Of a stretch of 64,000 nt of DNA, positions 30,401 through 55,753 are shown piece by piece. Both the position numbers and the translations under genes were made by a program. How positions within the stretch are numbered: the first letter of the stretch is position 1; each line of letters opens with the position of its first letter. Under the pieces are notes generated by a model. That model was not told the DNA's origin. It ran no database searches and saw only the letters and a list, made by a program, of their open reading frames with translations. Location of the stretch: the NCBI RefSeq assembly GCF_036116635.1, contig NZ_CP107995.1:3100001-3164000 (forward strand), written 5' to 3'. The DNA comes from Amycolatopsis sp. NBC_00345 (GTDB lineage Bacteria > Actinomycetota > Actinomycetes > Mycobacteriales > Pseudonocardiaceae).

Positions 30401-32196
30401 TGCGCCAGCCCGACCATCACCGTGAACAGCGCGGGCTGGACGACGTCGACGCGCTCCAGCCGGGCCGGGTCCCCGATACCGGCGACGACGTCCTCGACCG
30501 GCCAGTCCACGAACGGGGCGAGGGCCTCGGCGCAGGATCGCACGCTGTCGCGGAACACCGCCGAGGTGGCGAGGAGTTCCCGGCCCATCCCCCACCATTG
30601 GGAACCCTGTCCGGGGAACACGAACACCGGCAGGCCCGCACCGGCGGCCTGGCCGGTCACGACCGACGGCGACGGCCCGTCTTCGGCCAGCGCGGCCAAG
30701 CCGTCGAGGAAGTCCTGCCGGGTCTCGCCGAGCACCGCGCCGCGGTACGGCAGGGGCGCGCGGGTGCTGACCAGCGACCAGCCGACGTCGACCGGGGGCA
30801 GTTCGGGGTTCCGGTCCGCGAAGGCCCGGAGCCGGGCCGCCTGCTCGCGCAGCGCCCGGTCCGACGCCGCCGAGAGCACCCACGGCCGGGTGCCGGTGCC
30901 GGGCTCGCGCGGCGCGGGCTCCGCCGGGACCGGTGCCTGTTCGAGGATCACGTGGGCGTTGGTGCCGCTGATGCCGAACGACGAGACCGCCGCGCGGCGC
31001 GGCCGGTCCAGCTCCGGCCAGGGCGCCCCTTCGGTCAGCAGCTCGACGGCGCCGGCCGACCAGTCCACTTGCGACGACGGCTCCTCGGCGTGCAGGGTCG
31101 CGGGCATCACGCCGTGCCGCAGCGACTGCACCATCTTGATCACGCCCCCGACGCCCGAGGCCGCCTGCGCGTGGCCGAGGTTCGACTTCAGCGAGCCCAG
31201 CCGCACCGGCCGCGCGCGGTCCTGGCCATAGGTGGCCAGCAAGGCCTGCGCCTCGATCGGATCGCCGAGCCGGGTGCCCGTCCCGTGGGCCTCGACCAGG
31301 TCGACGTCCGAAGTGGACAGACCGGCGTCGGCCAGCGCCGCCCGGATCACCCGCTGCTGGGACGGACCGTTGGGCGCGGTCAAGCCGTTCGACGCGCCGT
31401 CGGAGTTGACCGCGGCACCGCGCACCACCGCCAGCACCTCGTGGCCTTGGCGCTGGGCCTCGGAAAGCCGCTCCAGCACGAGCATGCCGACGCCCTCGGA
31501 CCAGCCGGTGCCGTTGGCGTGGTCGGAGAACGCGCGGCACCGCCCGTCGGGGGAAAGCCCGCCCGCGCGGGCGAACTCGCTGAAGCTGTCCGAGGTCGCC
31601 ATCACCGTCACGCCGCCGGCGAGCGCGAGCGCGCACTCTCCGCTGCGCAGCGATCGCACGGCCATGTGCAGTGCCACCAGCGAAGACGAGCACGCGGTGT
31701 CCACAGTGACCGACGGGCCCTCGAGACCGAGCGTGTACGACAGGCGGCCCGACATCACGCTGGAGGTGTTGCCGGTGAGGATCAACCCCTCCAAGCCTTC
31801 GGCCGCGCGGCCCAGTGTCTCGGTGTAGTGGGTGTGGCTGGCGCCGACGAACACGCCCGCCTGGCGGCCGCGCAGGGTGTTCGGCGCGATGCCCGCGCTT
31901 TCGACGGCCTGCCAGGTGCTTTCGAGCAGCAGCCGCTGCTGCGGGTCCATCGCCAGCGCCTCGCGCGGGGCGATCCCGAAGAACTCGGCGTCGAAGTCGG
32001 CGACGTCGTAGAGGAAACCGCCTTCGCGCGTTTCGCTGCTGCCGGGCCCGCCGCCGGCGAGCATCTCGAGATCCCAGCCGCGGTCGGTCGGGAATCCCCC
32101 GATGGCGTCCGAGCCGGTCCGGACGAGCTGCCAGAGGTCCTCCGGGGAGCGGACCCCGCCGGGGAAGCGGCAGCTCATGCCCACGATGACCACCGG
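27454..32196 (-). other. PKS module 5: KS-AT(methylmalonyl)-KR-ACP plus docking tail
   Basis: Residues 2091-3670 of PKS-B. KS has DTACSSS. AT Ser2705 is in GHSQGE, with YASH (methylmalonyl). No DH is present: the AT is followed directly by the KR structural subdomain. The KR has GGTGGVG near 3245, Trp3377, Gln3382 and Tyr3385. Trp there is the A-type marker and Gln suggests A1 (no epimerisation). The region of the LDD motif reads PDD, so the assignment is not clean. The ACP Ser ~3550 is in LGLNSVV instead of GFDSL. Predicted output is CH(OH)-CH(CH3). Confidence 0.88.
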
Positions 32197-35100
32197 GTCT
32201 TCGGCCGAGCCCGAACCAGCAGCGTCCGAACCAGCAGAGCCCGGCCCGGCGACACTCGCCGGGACGGCCGGCTGGGGGGCGTCGGCGCCGTCCAGCTCAC
32301 CGAGCAGGAACTCCGCGAGGCCCTCGGGCGTCGGGTAGTCGAACACCAGCGTCGAGGGCAGCCGGAGGCCGGCCGCCTCGGCCAGCCGGTTCCGCAGCTC
32401 CACGGCGGTCAGCGAATCGAAGCCGTGCTGGCGGAAGCTCTCCCGGGCGTCGATCGAGGCGGACGACGTGTGCCCGAGCACCGCCGCCGCGTCGGAGCGC
32501 ACCAGGTCGGTCAGGAAGCGCAGGCGTTCCGCGGCGGCGAAACCCGCGAGCTGCTGGGCGAGGTTCGCCGCCGTGCCACTCGGCGAGGTCTTCGCGGCCG
32601 TGCGGCGGACTCCGCCGGCCAGGCCCTGCATCAGCGGCTGCACGTGGGCCCGGGACCGCAGGGCGCCCGCGTTGACCCGCATCGCGACCACCAGTGCCTC
32701 GTCGGCGGCGACCGCGGCGTCGAACAGGGCCAGGCCCTGCTCCGCGGTGACCGGCGGGAGCCCGGCGTTGTCCATGCGGCGGACGTCCACCTCGCTCAGC
32801 CCGTCGGTCATCCCGCTGCTGTGCGCCCACGGCCCCCAGGCCACCGAGGTCGCCGGCAGGCCCGCACGCCGGCGTCGCTGGGCGAGGGCGTCGAGGAAGG
32901 TGTTCGCGGCCGCGTAGTTGCCCTGGCCCGGGCTGCCCAGCACCCCGGCGACCGAGGAGAACACGACAAACGCGGCGAGGCCGAGGTCACGGGTCGCTTC
33001 GTGCAGATGCCAGGCGGCGTCGACCTTCGGCCGCAGGACCCCGTCCAGGCGTTCGGGGGTCAGCGATTCGACGAGGCCGTCGTCGAGCACACCCGCGGTG
33101 TGCACCACCGCGGTCAGCGGGTGCGCGGTGGGAATCCCGGCGAGCAGTGCGGTGACGGCGTCCGCGTCGGAGGTGTCGCACGCGGCGATCGTGACCTCGG
33201 CACCGGCGGCGGCCAGCGTGTCGCGGAGTTCGGCCGCGCCCGGGGAATCCGGGCCCCGGCGGCTGGCCAGCAGCAGGTGCCGGACCCCGCGCGTGGTGGC
33301 CAGGTGCCGGGCGAGCAGGCGGCCCAGCCCGCCCGTGCCGCCGGTGACGAGCACGGTGCCTTCGGCGTCCCAGACCGGCGGCATGGTCAGGACGATCTTG
33401 CCGACGTGGCGCGCCTGGCTCATGTGGCGGAAGGCGTCCTTCGCGCGCCGGACGTCCCAAGTGGACACCGGCAGCGGCGTCAGCGCGCCGGTGGCGAACA
33501 GCGCCGAGAGCTCCGAAAGCATTCCGCTCGTGCGGTCCGGGCCCGCGTCGGCGATGTCGAACACCCGGTACGTCACGGCCGGGAGGTCAGCCGCGTCGCG
33601 CAGGTCGGTCTTGCCCATCTCCAGGAACCGCCCGCCCGGGGCGAGCAGCCGCAGTGAGGCGTCCAGCAGCTCGCCGGTGAGCGCGTTGAGCACGACGTCG
33701 ACCCCGCGGCCGCCGCGGGCCTCGCCGAAGCGCTGCTCGAAGTCGGTGGTCCGGGAGGAGGCGATGTGGTCGTCGGGCAGGCCGAGTCCGCGCAGGACGT
33801 CCCACTTGCCTTCACTGGCGGTCGCGTAGACCTCGGCACCGAGGTGCTTCGCCAGCTGGATCGCGGCCATGCCGACCCCGCCCGCGCCGGCGTGGATCAG
33901 GACCGACTCGCCCGGCCGCAGCCCGGCAAGATCGGTGAGGCCGTAATACGCGGTCAGGAACACCAGCGGCACCGAGGCCGCCTCCGCGTCCGACCAGGCG
34001 CCCGGGACCCTGGTCAGCAAACGCTCGTCGGCGACCGCGAGCGGGCCGAACCCGCCGGCGACCATGCCCATGACGCGGTCGCCGGGCCGCAGGTCCGAGG
34101 CGTCCGGACCGGCCTCGACCACCACGCCCACCGCCTCGGCGCCGAGCGGGCCGGGATCACCGGGGTACATGCCGAGCGCGTTGAGGACGTCCCGGAAGTT
34201 CAGGCCCGCGGCGGTGACGCCGACCCGGACTTCCCTGCCGCTCAACGGTTCCGCTCCGGTCGAGGGCAGCAGCACGAGGTTGTCGACGCTGCCCCGCCGG
34301 TGGGTGCCGAGCCGCCACGGTGCGTCGCCCGCCGGAACGGTCAGTGCCGGGCCGGTCGCGAGACGCGCCAGCCGGGCGCGGAGGACGGCGTCGCCGCGCA
34401 GCGCGAACTGCTGCTCGCCGGAAGCGAGCAGATTCGGCAGTGCAGCGGCGATTCCGGTGCCTGCGTCGAGGTCTGTATCGAGGTCGACGAGCAGGAACCG
34501 GCCGGGGTTCTCCGCCTGCGCCGAGCGGATCAGGCCCCAGATCGCCGCAGCCGCGAGATCCGGTGCGTCCTCACCGGCGGTGGAGACCGCCCCGCGGGTG
34601 ACGACCACGAGCCGGGATTCGGCGAACCGGTTGTCGGCCAGCCAGGACTGCACCAGGCCGAGCACCTGGGCGGTCAGCTCGTGCACTTCGGCCGGGCCAC
34701 CGCCGTCGAGGTCTCCGGCGATCGGCATCAGGACCGCGTCGGGGACCTCGGCCAGTTGGGCCAGCGTCGGCGCGATCGGGGCCGAAAGTGCCGGCGCCAG
34801 GCCGAAAACGTCCGGTCCCAGAACCGCGCAGGTGACACCCGGCGACCGGGGCTCGGCGGGCGCGGGGATCCAGTCGACCCGGAAGAGCGAGTCCGGCGCA
34901 CCGTCCGAGGGGGCGGCGGGGGCGTCGTTCGAGGCCTCGCGCAGGACCAGCGACTCCACGGTGATCACCGGTGCGCCTTCGACGTCGGCGACGGCGAGCG
35001 CGACGGTGTCGTCGGCGGTTCGGCTCAGCCGGACGCGCAGCTGCTCGGCGCCACCGGCGTGCAGGGACACGCCGGTCCAGGTGAACGGGAGCAGACGCTG

Positions 35101-38100
35101 CCCGTCCGTGCCGAGCCCGGCGAAACTCGTCGCGTGCAGGGCCGCGTCCAGCAGCGCCGGGTGCAGGCCGAACCGTTCGCCGCCGCCGGCTTCCTCCGGC
35201 AAGGCGATGTCGGCGAAGACCTCGTCACCTCGACGCCACACCGCGCGCAGCCCCTGGAACGCCGGGCCGTAAGCGAATCCGGCCTCCGCGGTCTCCTCGT
35301 AGAACCCGTCCAGGCCGACCGCGGTCGCGCCCTCGGGCGGCCAGACGGTGGTGTCGAACGCCGCCGCCTGCCCTCCGGTGGCGAGTGTGCCCATCGCGTG
35401 CCGTACCCACGGCTGGTCGGGGGCGCCGGCCGGGCGGGAGTAGACGGTGACCGCGCGCCGGCCCGATGCGTCCGGGCTACCGACGGACACCTGCAGCACG
35501 ACGGCGTCTTCCGTGCCCAGCACCAGCGGCGCGGCCAGGGTCAGTTCCTCCACCAGGTCGCAGCCGGCCTCGTCGCCCGCGCGTACGGCCAGCTCGAGGA
35601 AACCGGTGCCGGGAAAAAGCACGACGTCGCCGACCGCGTGGTCGGCGAGCCACGGATGGGTCGCCACCGAGAGGCGCCCGGTGAACAGTTCGCCGTCGCT
35701 GCCGGCCGGCGAGACCGACGCGCCGAGCAGCGGGTGCGCCGCCGGGACCAGGCCGGCCGCGGAGAGGTCGCCCACCGCCGGAAACGGCGCCGGCCACAGG
35801 GTTTCGTGCTGGAAGGCGTAGGTCGGGAGGTCGACCCGGCGGGCGTGGGCGCCGGCGAAGAACTGCTTCCAGCCGACGACGGTCCCGGTGACGTGCAGCC
35901 GGGCGAGCGCGGTGAGGACGGCGTCCTCCTCGCCGCGGTCCTTGCGCAGCAACGGAACCGCCACCACGCTCCCGGGGTCGTCGGCCAGGGTTTCCAGTGC
36001 CATCGCCGACAGCACCCCGTCCGGGCCCAGCTCGGTGAAACAGGTGACGCCGGCCCCGCGCAGCGTCCGGATGCCGTCGGCGAACCGCACCGCTTCCCGG
36101 ACATGACGGACCCAGTAATCCGGGGAGCACAACTCATCCGTGGCCAGCTGGCCAGTGACGTTGGAAATCACCGGGATCCGGGGCGCGGTGAACGTGACGC
36201 CCTCGATCGCGCGACGGAACTCCGCCAGCATCGGATCCATCAACGGTGAATGGAACGCGTGCGACACCGTGAGCCGCTTCGTTTTCCGGCCCTGCGCCGA
36301 AAAGACCGCGACAATCCGCTCAACCGCGTCGACCGCACCGGACACCACCACCGCGGCCGGACCGTTCACACCGGCGATCGCCACCTGGCCGTCAAGCAAC
36401 GGGGTGACTTCGTCTTCGCTCGCTTGCACCGACGCCATCGCGCCACCGGCGGGCAACGCCTCCATCAATCGAGCACGCGCGGCAACCAGCGCACACGCGT
36501 CCGGCAAGGAGAAAACACCCGCGGCATGAGCGGCGGTGACCTCGCCGATCGAGTGCCCGGCGGTGAACTCGGGCTCAATCCCCCACGACCGCGCCAACCG
36601 GAACAGTGCCACCTCGACCGCGAACAACGCCGGTTGAGCCCAGCCGGTGCGGTTCAACACCTCCGCGTCATCGCCCCACATGACGTCACGCAACGACCCG
36701 TCCAACCGGACGTCGAACTCGGCGAACACCTCGTCGATCGCCTCCGCGAACACCGGAAACCGCTCGTACAGCTCGCGGCCCATACCCAGCCGCTGGCTGC
36801 CCTGGCCGGAGAAGAGCATCGCGACCGAACGCTCTTCGGCCACCCCCCGGACGACCTCGTCACCCAGGAGCACGGCCCGGTGTTCGAAGACGGAGCGGCT
36901 GGTGGCCAGCGAGTACCCGAGGTCCAGCGAGGTGAGGCCCGGGTTCGCGGCCACGAAGGACGTGAGGGTGGCGAGCTGGGAGTCCAGCGCGGCCGCCGAC
37001 CGCCCGGAGACCAGCCAGGGCACGACCGACGGCGAGTAAGCGGGCTCGGCTCCGGCAGTCTCCGGCTCGGGGCCGGCTTCGGCGATCTCCGGCGCCTGCT
37101 CCAGGATCACGTGCGCGTTCGTGCCGCTGATCCCGAACGAGGACACGCCCGCCCGGCGCGGGCGGTCCGCCACCGGCCACGCGGCCGGCTCGGCCAGCAG
37201 CGCGACCGCGCCCTCGGTCCAGTCCACCTGGGTGGACGGCGTGCCCAGGTGCAACGTCCTCGGCGCCTGGCCCGCCCGCATCGCGAGCACCATCTTGATC
37301 ACGCCCGCGACGCCGGCGGCGGCCTGGGTGTGGCCGATATTGGACTTGAGCGAACCGAGCAGCAGCGGAGTTTCCCGGTCCTGTCCGTAAGTCGCCAGCA
37401 GCGCCTGCGCCTCGATCGGGTCGCCCAGCGCGGTGCCGGTACCGTGCGCCTCGACCACGTCGACGTCCGAAGTGGACAGACCGGCGTCGGCCAGCGCGGC
37501 CCGGATCACGCGCTGCTGCGAAGGACCGTTCGGCGCGGTCAGGCCGTTCGAGGCGCCGTCGGAGTTCACCGCGCTGCCGCGCAGCACCGCCAGCACCGGG
37601 TGGCCGAGCCGCTGGGCGTCGGAAAGCTTTTCCAGGACCAGCACGCCCACGCCTTCGGCCCAGCCGACCCCGTCGGCGTCGTCGGAGAAGGACTTGCAGC
37701 GGCCGTCTTCGGCGAGCCCGCGCTGGCGGGACATCTCGACGAACACCTCCGGCGTCGACATCACCGCGACCCCGCCCGCGAGCGCCAGGGTGCACTCGCC
37801 GCCGCGCAGGGCCTGCGCGGCGAGGTGCAGGGTCACCAGCGAGGACGAGCAGGCCGTGTCCACGGTGACGACCGGGCCTTCGAGGCCGAGGGTGTAGGCC
37901 ACCCGCCCGGAGACGACGCTCGGCGCGCTGCCGTTGCCGCGGAACCCGTCGAACTCGTCGCCGGCGAGGATCGAGGCGTAGTCGCTGTACATGACGCCGG
38001 CGAACACCCCCGTCCGGCTCCCGCGCAGGGCGACCGGGTCCAGGCCCGCCCGCTCGATCGCCTCCCACGACACTTCGAGCAGCAGCCGCTGCTGGGCGTC

Positions 38101-38466
38101 GGTCGCCAGTGCCTCGCGGGGGGCGATGCCGAAGAACCCCGGGTCGAATTCGCCCGCGCTGTGCAGGAATCCACCGGAGCGGGTGTAGGAGGTCCCCGGG
38201 TGCCCGGGGTCCGGGTCGTAGAGGCCGGCCAGGTCCCAGCCGCGGTTGCCCGGGAACCCGGTGATGGCGTCGATACCGTCGGCGACGACCTGCCACAGGT
38301 CCTCCGGGGAGGCGATCCCGCCCGGGTAGCGGCAGCCCATCCCCACGATGGCGATCGGCTCGTGCCCCCGGGATTCGAGCTCCTCGACCCGCTCCCGCGC
38401 ACCACGGAGATCAGCCGTCACGCGTCGCAGGTAGTCGACGATCTTGTCCTGCTGGTCTTCCTGCAC
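27454..38466 (-). CDS. Modular type I polyketide synthase, two modules (PKS-B, modules 4-5)
   Basis: 3670 aa, starting with ATG at 38466, 42 bp after the PKS-A stop. Residues 1-35 are a class 1a docking helix (DKIVDYLRRVTADLRGARER). Module 4 (36-2090) is KS-AT-DH-ER-KR-ACP and module 5 (2091-~3590) is KS-AT-KR-ACP. The end (~3620-3670) is a different, class 1b type docking tail containing SIDDMDAESLLRLAAEG. That type matches the N-terminus of PKS-C, supporting transfer from B to C. Module 4 takes malonate, module 5 methylmalonate. Together they should add a saturated two-carbon unit and then a hydroxyl/methyl unit. Confidence 0.97.
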   Translation of the reverse strand: MQEDQQDKIVDYLRRVTADLRGARERVEELESRGHEPIAIVGMGCRYPGGIASPEDLWQVVADGIDAITGFPGNRGWDLAGLYDPDPGHPGTSYTRSGGFLHSAGEFDPGFFGIAPREALATDAQQRLLLEVSWEAIERAGLDPVALRGSRTGVFAGVMYSDYASILAGDEFDGFRGNGSAPSVVSGRVAYTLGLEGPVVTVDTACSSSLVTLHLAAQALRGGECTLALAGGVAVMSTPEVFVEMSRQRGLAEDGRCKSFSDDADGVGWAEGVGVLVLEKLSDAQRLGHPVLAVLRGSAVNSDGASNGLTAPNGPSQQRVIRAALADAGLSTSDVDVVEAHGTGTALGDPIEAQALLATYGQDRETPLLLGSLKSNIGHTQAAAGVAGVIKMVLAMRAGQAPRTLHLGTPSTQVDWTEGAVALLAEPAAWPVADRPRRAGVSSFGISGTNAHVILEQAPEIAEAGPEPETAGAEPAYSPSVVPWLVSGRSAAALDSQLATLTSFVAANPGLTSLDLGYSLATSRSVFEHRAVLLGDEVVRGVAEERSVAMLFSGQGSQRLGMGRELYERFPVFAEAIDEVFAEFDVRLDGSLRDVMWGDDAEVLNRTGWAQPALFAVEVALFRLARSWGIEPEFTAGHSIGEVTAAHAAGVFSLPDACALVAARARLMEALPAGGAMASVQASEDEVTPLLDGQVAIAGVNGPAAVVVSGAVDAVERIVAVFSAQGRKTKRLTVSHAFHSPLMDPMLAEFRRAIEGVTFTAPRIPVISNVTGQLATDELCSPDYWVRHVREAVRFADGIRTLRGAGVTCFTELGPDGVLSAMALETLADDPGSVVAVPLLRKDRGEEDAVLTALARLHVTGTVVGWKQFFAGAHARRVDLPTYAFQHETLWPAPFPAVGDLSAAGLVPAAHPLLGASVSPAGSDGELFTGRLSVATHPWLADHAVGDVVLFPGTGFLELAVRAGDEAGCDLVEELTLAAPLVLGTEDAVVLQVSVGSPDASGRRAVTVYSRPAGAPDQPWVRHAMGTLATGGQAAAFDTTVWPPEGATAVGLDGFYEETAEAGFAYGPAFQGLRAVWRRGDEVFADIALPEEAGGGERFGLHPALLDAALHATSFAGLGTDGQRLLPFTWTGVSLHAGGAEQLRVRLSRTADDTVALAVADVEGAPVITVESLVLREASNDAPAAPSDGAPDSLFRVDWIPAPAEPRSPGVTCAVLGPDVFGLAPALSAPIAPTLAQLAEVPDAVLMPIAGDLDGGGPAEVHELTAQVLGLVQSWLADNRFAESRLVVVTRGAVSTAGEDAPDLAAAAIWGLIRSAQAENPGRFLLVDLDTDLDAGTGIAAALPNLLASGEQQFALRGDAVLRARLARLATGPALTVPAGDAPWRLGTHRRGSVDNLVLLPSTGAEPLSGREVRVGVTAAGLNFRDVLNALGMYPGDPGPLGAEAVGVVVEAGPDASDLRPGDRVMGMVAGGFGPLAVADERLLTRVPGAWSDAEAASVPLVFLTAYYGLTDLAGLRPGESVLIHAGAGGVGMAAIQLAKHLGAEVYATASEGKWDVLRGLGLPDDHIASSRTTDFEQRFGEARGGRGVDVVLNALTGELLDASLRLLAPGGRFLEMGKTDLRDAADLPAVTYRVFDIADAGPDRTSGMLSELSALFATGALTPLPVSTWDVRRAKDAFRHMSQARHVGKIVLTMPPVWDAEGTVLVTGGTGGLGRLLARHLATTRGVRHLLLASRRGPDSPGAAELRDTLAAAGAEVTIAACDTSDADAVTALLAGIPTAHPLTAVVHTAGVLDDGLVESLTPERLDGVLRPKVDAAWHLHEATRDLGLAAFVVFSSVAGVLGSPGQGNYAAANTFLDALAQRRRRAGLPATSVAWGPWAHSSGMTDGLSEVDVRRMDNAGLPPVTAEQGLALFDAAVAADEALVVAMRVNAGALRSRAHVQPLMQGLAGGVRRTAAKTSPSGTAANLAQQLAGFAAAERLRFLTDLVRSDAAAVLGHTSSASIDARESFRQHGFDSLTAVELRNRLAEAAGLRLPSTLVFDYPTPEGLAEFLLGELDGADAPQPAVPASVAGPGSAGSDAAGSGSAEDPVVIVGMSCRFPGGVRSPEDLWQLVRTGSDAIGGFPTDRGWDLEMLAGGGPGSSETREGGFLYDVADFDAEFFGIAPREALAMDPQQRLLLESTWQAVESAGIAPNTLRGRQAGVFVGASHTHYTETLGRAAEGLEGLILTGNTSSVMSGRLSYTLGLEGPSVTVDTACSSSLVALHMAVRSLRSGECALALAGGVTVMATSDSFSEFARAGGLSPDGRCRAFSDHANGTGWSEGVGMLVLERLSEAQRQGHEVLAVVRGAAVNSDGASNGLTAPNGPSQQRVIRAALADAGLSTSDVDLVEAHGTGTRLGDPIEAQALLATYGQDRARPVRLGSLKSNLGHAQAASGVGGVIKMVQSLRHGVMPATLHAEEPSSQVDWSAGAVELLTEGAPWPELDRPRRAAVSSFGISGTNAHVILEQAPVPAEPAPREPGTGTRPWVLSAASDRALREQAARLRAFADRNPELPPVDVGWSLVSTRAPLPYRGAVLGETRQDFLDGLAALAEDGPSPSVVTGQAAGAGLPVFVFPGQGSQWWGMGRELLATSAVFRDSVRSCAEALAPFVDWPVEDVVAGIGDPARLERVDVVQPALFTVMVGLAQVWRSHGVEPAAVIGHSQGEIAAAHVAGALSLEDAARVVALRSKALLGLSGLGGMVSIAASAERVSDLLLPFGESVSLAAVNGPSSVAVSGTPAALDGLLAECVSQDVRARRIAVDYASHGPQVETVREELLRVLAPVRPRAAQVPFCSTVTGALIDTTGLDAGYWYTNLRQTVQLERATRALVTGGHGVFVEASPHPVLLGGVQETVESEGGDSSAVLGSLRRDEGGTRRFLTSLAEAHTHGVPVDWSSVFADGDPRTVTLPTYAFQRRRFWADAEREPAAQPGPAPDTEFWQLVRSGDVKSLAGELGLDGEFGPLEAVLPALSEWHARSRRDSVVDGWRYRVEWHPVTAADAEPDGTWLLVTAEDGPLSDEVAAALHAAGASVRCQVITAAGRERVAEQVKSALDGVTPAGIVSLLGLDEEPCAEDVPGGLAGTVALVQALGELGLEAPLWCLTRGAVAAGSGDGTLRPVQAALWGFGRVAALEHPPRWGGLVDLPEVLDARAAAHLTGVLAGAYREDQVAVRSSGVFGRRLVRAPAAGGRTGSPYRPHGTVLVTGGTGGVGARVARWVAANGAGHVVLAGRRGPAAPGADTLRAELEDTGARVTVEACDVGDRAALAALLGRIPAEFPLTAVFHAAGVPDDDPVAALTPEGLAAVLRSKLAGARNLHELTGDLEQFVLFSSGAAIWGSGGQPGYAAANAYLDALAELRVSRGLAATSVSWGSWGETGMAAEAGVRAALQRAGVGPMDPELAISALGRALDEGRATLTVADVDWARFAPPFTAMRPSPLLSTLPEVLAALEVPADTEEPALKQRLLGLPNAERGRALLGVVRAEVAAALGHDSAETVPADRPFRDLGLNSVVAVALRNRLGSVTGLALPGALVFDYPTPDALTRHLLAELLPDGAAAPADGEEAGVRAALAAIPIGRLRQSGLLDMLLQLSDRPLSDGPGEFGELPGDGGSIDDMDAESLLRLAAEGTTN
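32197..38361 (-). other. PKS module 4: KS-AT(malonyl)-DH-ER-KR-ACP
   Basis: Residues 36-2090 of PKS-B. KS has DTACSSS. AT Ser639 is in GHSIGE, with HAFHSPLM (malonyl). The DH motif reads HAVGDVVLFP (His943): the conserved Gly sits one place early and Asp follows. This variant also occurs in DHs that look functional, and Asp in LLDAALH is present. The ER carries the NADPH loop HAGAGGVGMAAIQLAKHLG from His1525. The KR has LDD and Tyr1851. The ACP Ser is ~2018. Predicted output is full reduction to CH2-CH2, if the DH works. The AT DNA is strikingly like that of module 2. Confidence 0.88.
36100..36830 (-). repeat. AT block of module 4, near-duplicate of the module 2 AT block
   Basis: This stretch of the module 4 AT is highly similar at the DNA level to 46740-47450 in module 2, including long identical runs around the KTKRLTVSHAFHSPLMDPML and LRDVMWGDD codons. 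Both stretches use more A/T-ending codons than the flanking sequence, which suggests copying between modules rather than selection on protein sequence alone. Confidence 0.7.
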
Positions 38467-38508
38467 TGGCTTGTCCTCAATCGTGTCGTGGCGGTGGGCG
38501 GCCGGTCG

Positions 38509-55557
<17,049 letters not shown>

Positions 55558-55753
55558 GACGACGCGCCACCATCCTTCAGACCGCAGGATCGACCGGACT
55601 TCGCCGTTGGATCGTAGGAGCGCGAACGCTGTACTTTCCCTTAGAGGATCGGCCCATTCGTGATCAGCCCAGTGCGCCGGTGCGTCTCTGGTGTTTTCCC
55701 GCGATCGCCTGCCCCAGTCTGGGCAGCACCAGGACCGGTGAAGAGGTAACCAG
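55558..55753. promoter_or_regulatory. Divergent promoter region of PKS-A and the monooxygenase
   Basis: 196 bases between the PKS-A start (-) and the monooxygenase start (+). Promoters for both directions must lie in or near it, but I see no strong -10/-35 match. An imperfect palindrome, CTGCCCCAG-T-CTGGGCAG (55709-55726, one extra C in the left arm), ends 27 bases before the monooxygenase ATG and could be an operator. A GAAGAGG ribosome-binding site precedes the ATG at 55754. Confidence 0.5.

Noticed and set aside
35600..35650. Module 4 dehydratase considered inactive because of its shifted glycine (HAVGDVVLFP)
   Set aside because: The catalytic His and Asp are both present, the module has an ER that needs a working DH, and the variant occurs in DHs of other clusters that look functional. 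I treat it as probably active.
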